Origin: Scenedesmus sp. ARA3
Lineage: Eukaryota > Chlorophyta > Chlorophyceae > Sphaeropleales > Scenedesmaceae
Assembly (NCBI GenBank): GCA_004335835.1
Contig: RWJK01001767.1
Span: forward strand, 62,001 to 126,000
Direction: 5' to 3'
DNA: 64,000 nt
Shown: piece by piece, positions 55,138 through 64,000 of the stretch
Numbering within the stretch: the stretch's first letter is position 1
Layout: every line of letters begins with the position of its first letter
The notes under the pieces: generated by a model
What the model was told of the DNA's origin: nothing
What the model saw: only the letters and a program-made list of their open reading frames with translations
Database searches by the model: none
Position numbers and translations under genes: made by a program

Positions 55138-57397
55138 GTAAGCCCGCGGCTGATGCTGCAGCTGGCTGCTGCAGTAGAGCAGCAAGCCACCCACCCGGTG
55201 GGTAAGGCGCTAGTGGCAGCAGCGGCTGCTGACAGGGACAACACGACTGCAGCAGCTGCTGCAGCAAGCAGCAGCAGCGAAGGGCAGCCGGGCAGTAGCA
55301 GCAGTAGAGGCTCCCACCAGCATCACCGCAGCAGCAGCAGCAGCAGCAGCAAGGAGGGTAGCCTAGCAGGGCTGGAGTCTGCTGCTCAGTGTGGCAGTAG
55401 CTTTTCTGCTGACCAGGGCACTTTCCTGCAAGAGCCAGGCAGCGGAGCAGTAGCAGTAGTTGCAGGACACCGGGTGTCAGTCGGCACGCTAGAATGGGTG
55501 CAGCGGCAGGGTGCAGCACTTACACCTGAAGCGCAGCAGAACCTGCAGCTGGTACAGCAGCAGCAAAAGCAGCAGCAGGCGCAGCAGCAGCAGCAGCAGC
55601 AGCAGCAGGCGCAGCAGCAAGCGTCTAGCAGCAGTAGTAGCACCACTCCTGCAAGCAACCGCAAAAGCAGCAGCAGCAGTAGCAGCAGCGTCGACCAGTC
55701 AAAGGAGCCGTTGACCGGGCACACGCAGGTGTTTGTTGGTGTGGATGGTGCTATTGTGGGCTTGATGGATGTGGCGGATATGATAAGAGCTGATGCGCGC
55801 AGCACGGTGCAGGAGCTGCAGCAGTTGGGCCTGCGCACAGTGATGCTCAGCGGGGACAGGCAGGAGGCTGCACTCAAGGTAAGGGTGGCATTTAAAAGTT
55901 GTTACAAATGTGTTACTTTTTTACGAACTGGCAGGAACAGCTCTAGTGCAGCTGCAACGGGTTCAGCAGGCGCAGTCCGTGCAGGACAGGTGCTTTTCGT
56001 TTTGCAAGTCGACTTACGCCTTTGCTGCAGAGAGCATATGTCTGCCACGCACGCTGCACCCTCAACTGCTGCTGCCGCTGCTGTTTGCCGCTGGTACGGC
56101 GTTGCGTATTTGCAGGTTGCTGCTGCTGTGGGCATTCCTGCTGAGGATGTGCACGCAGGCATCAAGCCAGCTGGCAAGGCTGCACTAGTGGAGGCGCTGA
56201 AAGCGCAGGTGAGGCTGCTTCTTTTGACCCAACACCACTGTTGTTCTTTCTGGTGTTGTCGTTGGTCAAGACCTGCTGCTGCACTAGTGGAGGCGTTGAA
56301 AGCGCAGGTGAGGCTACATAACATAGCCATCTTGTCGGTTGATAGATGTTTCTTGGACATGGGTGTAAGGCAGCAGTACAGGAGGTCACAGGCTGTTTGC
56401 TCATGATGTGCAAAGCTGCACTGGTGGAGGCGCTGAAGGCGCAGGTGAGCTTTAGTAGTGACTTTGATGGCACAAATGCTGATACCACTGTTATCCCTGT
56501 TGTTGTTCTACCTGCTGCGGCAGCCTGCAAGGTACTGTAGGCTACATAGAATCATGATCATGTCGCTGTTCTCCTAGTAGCTCCATGGGGTTGTGTTGCA
56601 GCAGCATAGGGCGCGTTGCAGCAGCACAGGGTGCGTTGCAGCTGCACAGAAGCTCACAGGGCCCTTGCTGATGATGCGCTCAGCTTGCAGGAAGCACCAT
56701 GCTGACACATTTTGCTTGCAGGCAGTTGCGCCTTGCCCTTCTGCATGCAGCTCACACTGTTCTCTCAATTATGTCATCCACACATATTCCAACAGCCTTG
56801 CCACGTGTTCTGCTGCAGGGTCGCCGCGTGGCAATGGTAGGTGACGGCATCAATGACACAGCAGCTCTGGCAGCAGCAGATGTGGGCATGGCTATGGCTG
56901 GCGGTGTTGATGCAGCATCAGACGTGTCAAAAGTGGTGCTCATGGGTGACCAGCTGCACCAGGTCACAGACGCGATCGAGCTCAGCCGCAAAACCCTGGC
57001 CAAGATCCAGCAAAACCTCGGCTGGGCGTTCTGTTATAACATCATCGGGATCCCGCTGGCGGCTGGCGTACTGCTGCCAAAATACGGCCTTGCGCTGACA
57101 CCCTCGATTAGCGGGGCGCTGATGGGGTTCAGCAGTTTAGCAGTTATGGCAAATAGTTTGATGCTACAGCTTGAAGTGAAAGGGATGCGGAATGGCCTGG
57201 TCACGGCTGTAGCAGCAGCAGCACGGCCCGGAGAGGCTGCTGCTGCTGCTGTGGCGGCTGCACATGGTGGGGCTGCTGCTGCAGCAGGCAGGGCAGGGGT
57301 GCAGCAGCAGGACAAGCAGCGGCAAGGTGGCAGCAGCAGCGGCAGGGGCTTGGGGCTGCAGCTAGCAGCTGCAGAAGCAGCAAGTGCAGCAGAGTAG
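49403..57397 (+). CDS. PAA1: PAA1-type P1B copper-transporting ATPase, chloroplast
   Basis: Nine exons join in phase: 49403-49838, 50290-50450, 51809-52070, 52343-52516, 53261-53743, 54033-54607, 55021-55878, 56116-56208, 56819-57397, giving about 1206 residues. The start gives a transit-like peptide ([20 protein letters not shown]) and a Gly-rich segment as in plant PAA1. Then come the metal-binding motif GMKCGGC, the membrane spans, the actuator loop [13 protein letters not shown], and the CPC ion-binding motif in [15 protein letters not shown]. The phosphorylation site is [14 protein letters not shown], followed by the P1B-specific HP ([12 protein letters not shown]), [10 protein letters not shown] and [12 protein letters not shown]. 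Long Ser/Gln tracts are inserted in the actuator and nucleotide-binding loops and in the C-tail. It should move Cu+ into the plastid for plastocyanin. Exons 2, 3, 4, 6 and 8 all have edge copies in introns. Confidence 0.95.
50126..50198 (+). repeat. Intronic copy of the ATPase metal-binding exon head
   Basis: It encodes [20 protein letters not shown] behind an AAAAG acceptor-like end, as does the true exon at 50290. It then runs into unrelated T-rich sequence with no proper donor in frame. A skipped or cryptic exon copy. Confidence 0.88.
50838..50925 (+). repeat. CAG/GCA triplet tract in ATPase intron 2
   Basis: An interrupted CAG tract (with GTAG, CATCTG and CAACTG breaks) lies in sense CAG orientation mid-intron. 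It is one of the exceptions to the CTG-before-acceptor pattern. Confidence 0.9.
52170..52226 (+). repeat. Intronic copy of ATPase exon 3 tail with donor
   Basis: CGCTGGCTGGCGCGCTGTCT and the following bases through the GGTGAGTGTCA donor repeat 52033-52080 almost exactly, about 140 bp downstream. A flanking CCGCAG is also shared, so the duplicated unit includes intron. Confidence 0.9.
52597..52890 (+). repeat. Two intronic copies of ATPase exon 4 tail with donor
   Basis: A short copy (52597-52650) and a longer one (52766-52890) repeat the exon 4 end, encoding [20 protein letters not shown] and [14 protein letters not shown] plus the GTGAG donor. Differences are mostly at synonymous positions. 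A third, very degraded remnant may lie near 52960-52985. Confidence 0.9.
54697..54772 (+). repeat. Intronic copy of ATPase exon 6 tail with donor
   Basis: It repeats the exon end encoding [18 protein letters not shown] and the GTGGG donor (true site after 54607) with two or three substitutions. Confidence 0.9.
56275..56446 (+). repeat. Two intronic copies of ATPase exon 8 tail with donor
   Basis: Copies at about 56275-56312 and 56410-56446 repeat the end of exon 56116-56208 ([10 protein letters not shown]) and its GCGCAGGTGAG donor. Both lie downstream of the true donor. Confidence 0.88.
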
Positions 57398-59037
57398 GGT
57401 AAGAGGAGGCAATGCGTGATAGCGTTGTTGTTGGGGTGTGGGGCTTGGCATGGGGGTTTTGTGTTTGGTGTGCATGCAGCACCTTATCTGGTCGTGCACT
57501 GACTTCTGCTTGGTGGAAACAGCAGCACGGTTCAGTTTTGGCAGCAGTGAACCTTTGAAGCATGAACACGAGGAACACCTGATGAACATATGTTGTGCTG
57601 TATTGTTGCAGTTTCTGGTTGCTTGAGGGCGTTTGTGTCCTTTTTTCTACAGCGCAACCAGGGCCAGCTGCCAGGCCAGGAGGCTGTTGAGGTGCAGCAG
57701 TACAGCAAGCAGCAGCCTCGGGTGCTGCAGCGGTTGCTGCATCCTGAATGCACCCTAGGTTCGTCTGCCAGTGTGCTTATGGCTGTGACAAGGGCTGCTC
57801 GTGCGGTGCGTGCATTGTGTTGCGGTCAGACGGATTTCGGACATCTCGCATGCTCCCTTGGTGGAGGCTCAGCCAGGCTGAGCAAACCTTCTGCTATCAG
57901 CAAAGCATGCAAATGAAGAGCAGCGCAAGCACATCAGGTGTAATATGACAGTTTTGCAGCAGTTGTGTCCTGAGCGGGCTTGTCACATACGGTATGGTCT
58001 GGCACCAGCTGTGGCCAGCGCTGCTGCTGCTGCTGGTGGTGCATACGTGGACATGAAGCATTGGCAGTAGGAGCTCGTGCAGCATATGGTGTGGTGGTAC
58101 GCTGCATTGACACCTGACTGGCTTCAAGCAGCATGCTACCTGTGCCACGTGGCACACTTGTTGTGTAGCAGCGCTGTGACGCATGTGGCTTGTGGCTTGC
58201 CGCCATTAAGTAACAGCTGAAAGTTTGAGTTTGGCTAGTGGAGTTGATCGTGGAGTGGCCGGGTCTGCTGCCGTGGAAGTAACATGCTGCGGTACTGCTG
58301 TTCAACAGATTTGGGTGATGTCTTGCTTTGCCATTTGTGTGACTCCGGCCCGGAGGCAAAGGGTTAGCGTACTTGCCGTGATGCGTCTGTAAACCCACGC
58401 TAACCAATATGAATAATCTGTTTAAGGTATACCTGCTGTGTTCAAGCCCCGGCCCGTGTGAACAGTCGTCTCTGGTCGCCCCCTGGTCCGTATGTGTCAC
58501 TCGTGTCCTGACCCAAGTTGCCGGGCACATCGCTATGAACCTAGCAGGCCGGGAATGTTGGTTTAGGCTCCTGCACAAACAAATCATGTACAGCAGCCAC
58601 TGTTGGTCACTTTGAAGGACTTGATTCCGGACAAAGTGTGCACCGAGCCTACGCATCAAAGGTAAGCAGCATCAAAATCATATTCAAAAACCTATAAATA
58701 TCATCAATAGACGTGATTTTGGCCAAATCATCAATGTATCACTGGCCAGTAGCTTCTGTGGGTGCCTTGTCTTGATCACTGTGCACAGCTGCCTGCGTCC
58801 CCGATACTTTGCACGGAAAGCGTTTCATATACTATTCATCATTAATGTCAAGCGGTTGACCTGAAGCCCTGGCACCCCCGCAACTCGTCCTGAAGCTGCT
58901 GCTGCTGCTGTTGCTGCTGCTACTGCTGCACCCTCTGCTACTTCTGCTGCACCCGCGCTCTGCAGATTACCATCCCTTCCCCACTCCACAACTCGCACCG
59001 TTCTACCGCCACATCACTGGCTCAAAGTGCTGCTACC
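57398..59037. other. Intergenic region between ATPase and hydrolase-like genes
   Basis: No gene recognised. A TGTAA signal at 57939-57943 may end the ATPase transcript. A TATAAATA at 58693-58700 lies about 340 bp before the next start codon and could be promoter sequence, but the distance is long. Confidence 0.45.
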
Positions 59038-60911
59038 ATGCGGTTCCTTTCCAGTGTTATATTGGCCTCAGCCTGCCTGGCAGTGCTGCTGCCTCAGCTG
59101 GCCTCACTCCGGCTGGTGGCCTGTCAGCGTGATGAGAGCTGCACCAACCCCGATGCAGCAGCAGCAAATGCTGACTCATCGCCTGCTGGTCAGGCCCGCA
59201 GCTACGACAAAATTCTGGGGTCCAGCCAGCGCGGCGCACGCTACCAATTCAGGTGGGTTGCAACCAATGCCATCGGCACACGGTGGGCTGTTTGCTGTGC
59301 CTGGTCCTGTTTGTTACCAGCTGTGCTGCTGTTTCTCTGGCATGACTTTAGCTCTGCTTGTTCTCAGCTGTCATGCTGTGTATGCCACAGTAAAGGCTTG
59401 AATTTGATGATGGCGTAGTTAATGATCTAGTCGATGCAGCGCACGCTGCCAGCTCAGTTCGATTCGTGCACCAAAGATGTACAGCTTATTCAGTGGCTCT
59501 GCTTGGACATAGCAGTGCTGATGAGGCTACATGCCACAGAAACATAGCTGGGTCTGAGCAGAACCATATGTGCCTGGTTCTGCTTGTGCGCCAGCTGTGC
59601 TGCTATTGCATACTGCTGGCATAGTGACAAGGTTGGTGAGGTTGCTCACATTTCTACTTCAGGTCAGCTCGTGCGATGCTGCATGTCAGATGTGCCCAAG
59701 CACTAGTTCAGCTTGCAAGCCACCTGCACTGCTGTGGCATCATGATCAAGAACTACATGAAAAGGTGATGGTGTATGCCTGTGCTTGCTGGTGATGCAAC
59801 TCACGTGTGCTGCCAGCTGGCGCGCCTGCATGTGCGTGTACAGTAGCAGGAGTAATGTATGTGTGCTTGCACCTGATATACTGCAACGGGCGTAGATGCA
59901 CGCACCCTTCACAGTGTGCCACGTGCCTGCGTGGTGTACATGTCAGCTGCAAGGCAGCGTCATAGATTGTGCTGGCGCCAAGTGCTCCTGCGAAGCCTGT
60001 AAGGAACCGCCGCACGTGCACCAACAATTCACGCAACCCAACAATTCCCTAACGCCTGCTCTCCAACCCATCATCATTATCATCGCCTGCCCTGCCGTAC
60101 CATGCTCTGCTGTGTCACGCACCATGCATGCAGGCCGTGGCAGCACTACCTGTTTGACGGCGTGCAGGCGCTGCTTGATGCTGCATAAGAAAAGCATCAC
60201 AGATGGCACAGGCGTGCTCTGCCTGTTAGCATCACTCACATCATGCAAGGACACGCCGCACCTGCACGCTAACGTTGCTCTGCTGACCCATCCACGCGCC
60301 CATTCATGCCTGCTGCCTCCCCAGTCTCTTCACCTGCTGCGCCATGCCATGCTATGCTGCTGCTGCCAATTGCAGGCCGGAGCAGCACTACGTGTTTGAA
60401 GGCGCGCAGATCCTGCTGGATGCGGGCCTGAGCAGCTTCAAGTTCAAGCTGCAGCCCGAGTCAGCTGCTGGTGTGCTTGCTGACAGCAAGAAGCCCCTCA
60501 GCATGCTGGAGGTGAGCAGGCCTGCTGTGGTCCCTTGTCAGCAGGTCCAAGTGTGTCTTTTTGAAGGCGAAAGCAGCCCTGCGTGTATTGTTGGTGGGGT
60601 TTTCTGCATAATTCCTGCATTCGCTGCAGTATGCTTGGTTGTTGGTTGCATCTGTTGGTGTGATGCGGGCCTGAGCAGCTTCAAGTTCAAGCTGCAGCCC
60701 GAGTTGGCTGCTGGTGTCCTTGCTGACAGCAAGAAGCCCCTCAGCATGCTGGAGGTGCGCATGTTCTGTCTCCGGGTTTGTTCTTGACTTGCTTTTGATA
60801 GAAAGGAGCTGCCTATGAACGCGCGTGCATCGTGGTGGTGTTGACTTGGTGCCCAGCAGCCGCTTGCTTGTTGCTCACTTCTGTTCGCCAACCACGCCTC
60901 TGCGCCTGCTC

Positions 60912-60960
<49 letters not shown>

Positions 60961-63602
60961 GTCACCTGCATGCGCCAGGTGCTGAAGAGTAAGGCCTTCT
61001 CGTATTAGTCCGTGCTGGACTCTGTCTTTTACGCTGCTGCTGCTGCTGCTGCTGCTGCTACTGCTTTCATGCACCAGGTGCTGAAGAGCAAGGACTTCCC
61101 GTATCAGTCGGTGCTCGACCTGCCGTTCCGCGCCTTCCACATCGTCATCGGCGAGCATGAGCAGCGCAACCTGAGCGAGGAAGAAGTTGACTGGTACAAC
61201 CAGGTGGGGGTGCAGCTGATGGCTGTCAATGATGCGAGCAGTCAAACCGCTGCACGCAGGAACCACGATCATTGCAACGCCCGTCTTTCTGTTCATTTGT
61301 AGGCAAGGCCAATCCTGCGTTCTTGCCACGAGCTGGTGGCTGGTGGCTCGTAACATGCTGCGCATTATTTGCACGCCTGTCAACTTTGGCCTGCTGCGCT
61401 GCACAGTGAACAGCTAGGCACAGGTAGCAGCTAGGCACAGCAAGTAGGAGCGAGGAGGAAGCGGAACAAGTGGATTAGCAGCTGATGCAGGTGTACGAGT
61501 TTGCGGCTACCTCATCAACCATAACACGTCCTTGGCTTTTGCCATGTCTTATGACGCTTTCCTTCCTACTTTGCAGGTGTACGAGCTCGCCAGCTACGTC
61601 ATCAAGCGCTACACTTCACACTCAGCAATTGCTAAAGTACGCGACATCATCGTCCTGCTGCCGCGTTCCTGCAGGTGTACGAGCTGGCGAGCTACGTCAT
61701 CAAGCGCTACACATCCCACACGCAACGTTTCTTGGCTTTTGCTTTGCCACCTAACCCTGTCTTCTCCACTCTGCAGGTATACGAGCTCGCCAGCTACCTC
61801 ATCAAGCGCTACACCGGCTCCGGCAAGACCTTCTTCCTGGCAGCAGAGCAGGGGGACCTGCAGATGCGCCAGCAGCCAACCGGCAAGGCCGCTGCTGCTG
61901 CTGCTGTGACTGCTGCCACGCCGCTGGATGCTGAGCGGCAGGAGATGCTTGGCAAGATGTGGTGGGAGCAGCAGGCTGCAGTGGATGATGCGCGTGTGGA
62001 TGCTGCTGACAAGTTGAAGGGCGTGCAGGTGGGACTAAGCAGCTGCGGCTTTGATATCAAGGGCACGCGCCCTCTGTTCTACGGAACAAATCAGTTTACG
62101 TTGTTGTTGAGAAGTGCTCACTGCGATGGTTAGCAGTGGAACCTGCACCTTTGACTGCTGCCCAAGTGCAGCACCCTCCTTGTTTTGTCGAACACGCTGA
62201 TGTCATGTTGTATGTGTCGCTTGTTGCCGTGCTCAACACTACCCCATCTGTGTGCCTTTCAAGTGCTGCCCTTGGTCCTGTATGCTTTAATCCAGCAGCG
62301 ACCTGTGCGCCCTGCAATAAGAAGCCCCTTTTTCACACTTTCCACACATGCTGCACTCGCAGGTCTTTTCTTACCTCGAGATGAACTTCATGAAGAACGA
62401 CACCGTGGACTTCACCGTCATCGACGACATAATCCCCGCCCTCGACCCCACCCCCGATTACGTCGGCGTGTCACTCAGCAGCCTGCCGGATTACACACAG
62501 CCCGCTGACGTCAGCAGAAAGATAATCGAGCTGCTGGATTATGTCGCTGGGAAGCTGCCAGAGAAAGAGGGTGTGCAGGGGCCCCGGGTGCTGATTTCAG
62601 AGGCAGCTTTCCCAACAAAGACTGCTGCAGGCGCAGCAGATGAGGCCACAGGCACGCAGGAGCTGCAGGTGAGTGCAGGACTGCTATGATTTCTAGCAGC
62701 GTTGCAGCAACCTGATTGGACTGCTTGTGGCGTTTGCAGATCTGCCCCATCGTGTCACTCAACTAGCTCTGAAGCTATGGGATGCCCGCAATCGTGCGAC
62801 AAATCAGCTCGCAGCCATTGCATTTGGTCCTGATGACGAGGACCAGCTTCGCCACATACCGTTATAAAACTGCAACGCCCTCCTGCTGATGCACCACAAA
62901 CGCTGCTGATGGTGCGTACATATATTGTGTGCCCTCTGTAGGCGCGGCGTGCGCTGGCAGTGGCAGCAGCAGCCATTGCCTGGGGCACCCCTAGCATCAG
63001 CTACTCCAGCCTCTATGACAGCACTGCTACTGCCAAGAACACAGCAGCAGCGCGAATGCTGGCAGGTGCAAAGGCAGGAAAGGGCGTGTACGAGGACACT
63101 GGAGTGGCGCTTGTGGACAAGGATGGCAAGGATACGGTGCTGTATGCTGCACTGAAGGGCTTTGCCACGCAGGCGAACACGTGGCTGGAGGCTCAGATTG
63201 AGGTGAGGCTGCGGCTTTTCACATGTATACTTTGCGACTGTCATGTCTGCATGCTGATGATACAGTATGGTGTTGCCATCCAGATACTTGAGCTGTGCAG
63301 TGTCTCTCCTGCGCATGCCATGCTCCCTAGCCAACCGCCTGCAATTGCAACAGCATACTTCAACCAGTGAAACCCACCAGGCAGGTAACGAAACAGCGAC
63401 TCATTAAATGAGCATCCATTCTTCTTCTTTTTCCTTCTGCCTGCAGGCCAATAAGGAGACGCCTTGCAAGGATCACTTCCGGGCTTGGGCCGTGGAGGCC
63501 CTGACTGCTGCAGCAAATGAGGCAGCACCCACCGCAGGAAAGCTGACAGCACCAAGTGTGACCTTCCGCTATGGCTGCAAGGAGCTTGTGGCAAAGTCAT
63601 AA
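59038..63602 (+). CDS. Secreted TIM-barrel hydrolase-like protein
   Basis: Seven exons join in phase: 59038-59252, 60376-60511, 61078-61203, 61777-62028, 62363-62668, 62942-63202, 63447-63602 (TAA), giving 483 residues. A signal peptide is evident (MRFLSSVILASACLAVLLPQ). The order of elements resembles uncharacterised secreted glycoside-hydrolase-like TIM-barrel proteins, a comparison from memory. It runs: GLSSFKFKLQP; LDLPFRAFHIVI; ELASYLIKRYTGSGKTFFLA; a helix with MLGKMWWEQQAAVDDAR; FSYLEMNFMKND; PTPDYVGVSLSS; KIIELLDYVAGKLPEK; VLISEAAFPTK; and AAAAIAWGTPSISYSSLYDS. The Glu of LISEAAFP sits where a catalytic Glu on strand 7 would be expected (inference). Substrate unknown; probably extracellular. 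Several exons have intronic head or tail copies. Confidence 0.78.
60128..60186 (+). repeat. Degenerate copy of hydrolase-like exon 2 head
   Basis: It resembles the exon start at 60376 (GCAGGCC then GCAGCACTAC.TGTTTGA.GGCG) but with many substitutions. It seems older than most copies in the window. Confidence 0.7.
60661..60752 (+). repeat. Intronic copy of hydrolase-like exon 2 tail with donor
   Basis: About 90 bp match 60420-60511 nearly perfectly, encoding AGLSSFKFKLQPE and KKPLSMLE, and end in GAGGTGCGC instead of GAGGTGAGC. It lies 150 bp downstream of the true donor. Confidence 0.93.
60975..61015 (+). repeat. Degenerate copy of hydrolase-like exon 3 head
   Basis: It follows a 50 bp (CTG)n tract and repeats the exon start at 61078 (VLKSK.F), but contains an in-frame TAG where the true exon encodes Gln. 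It cannot be a functional alternative exon. Confidence 0.85.
61488..61712 (+). repeat. Three intronic copies of hydrolase-like exon 4 head
   Basis: GCAG plus GTGTACGAG... (VYELASYVIKRYT) recurs at about 61489, 61577 and 61674 before the true exon at 61777, spaced about 90-105 bp. The first copy is truncated. Intron sequence such as TTGGCTTTTGCC is shared between units. Confidence 0.92.
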
Positions 63603-63743
63603 GCACATGCGCATGCGGCTGCAGAGCGTGTTGTTACTTGTTATTTTGATGGCTGTTGTGACCTGGAGCATGGAGCTGCGTGGTTGCAGCGTGGTGGGGA
63701 AGATGCAGTCATGCTGCCTTGCAGCGGCAGCAGCTGCCAATGA

Positions 63744-63787
<44 letters not shown>

Positions 63788-64000
63788 TATATTGTACGCC
63801 CCTGGCACATACTCATTGAAGTTGAGCAGCCAGGTGTGCGTAGCTCAAACATGAATGTTTGAGATTCATTCAGCCAAGCTCGCCGCCGTTTGTACAAGGC
63901 ACTGGGCTGCATGATCGTCCATTTCAAGCAGCTAACGATGTATCGCTACATCTGGCATAGGTATGTTTCACTTGCTGCTGTGTCAACACAAACATCACAC
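63603..64000. other. 3' flank of the hydrolase-like gene
   Basis: No gene recognised. It holds a (CTG)n tract (63748-63783). No TGTAA signal was found before the window ends. Confidence 0.5.

Noticed and set aside
59440..59480. Possible tRNA T-arm (GTTCGATTC)
   Set aside because: No matching acceptor, D or anticodon stems could be paired around it.
61226..61404. Alternative coding extension after hydrolase exon 3
   Set aside because: The frame past the GTGGGG donor loses family resemblance; the next in-phase exon is at 61777.

Overview
This window looks like intron-rich nuclear DNA from a green alga, probably a chlorophycean, with Scenedesmaceae-like sequence as my best guess. The reasons are plant-type plastid proteins (a CPP1 family member, a fibrillin, a PAA1-like copper ATPase), conventional GT-AG introns, TGTAA polyadenylation signals, a stray piece of chloroplast psbD, and very abundant CTG/CAG trinucleotide tracts. 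There is no sign of bacterial operons or viral gene layout. Two runs of N (21063-21233 and 47612-47796) are assembly gaps.

Layout. 1-1496 (+): 3' part of a cysteine-containing protein. 3866-6736 (-): CPP1/DUF3353 plastid membrane protein, head-to-head with 7185-10018 (+): PAP/fibrillin. 11182-19933 (+): a large Q-rich protein ending in a YqaJ-type nuclease domain, with a psbD fragment inside one intron. 21542-22811 (+): secreted Cys-rich repeats followed by a PxKF-like domain. 22812-28689: no recognisable gene. 28690-37839 (-): very large multi-span membrane protein with a GAF-like region and a class III cyclase domain carrying guanylate-cyclase specificity residues. 39384-42595 (-): small secreted Cys-rich protein with GKG motifs. 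44191-48835 (-): small acidic protein of unknown function, whose first intron holds a decayed Penelope-like reverse transcriptase (+). This gene is head-to-head with 49403-57397 (+): PAA1-type Cu+ ATPase. 59038-63602 (+): secreted TIM-barrel hydrolase-like protein.

I rebuilt seven genes exon by exon. In six of them every assigned intron keeps reading phase; in CPP1 exons 2-7 do, and only the exon 1 join stays ambiguous. The remaining two gene models are less complete.

The most striking pattern is not a single gene. In nearly every gene here, introns contain one to eight partial copies of the neighbouring exon edge, splice site included. Copies of an exon head (with acceptor) lie upstream of the true exon, and copies of an exon tail (with donor) lie downstream. 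Many (CTG)n tracts end directly in the CAG of a 3' splice site. Together these suggest a genome in which tandem duplication across splice junctions, and triplet expansion at acceptors, are unusually active.
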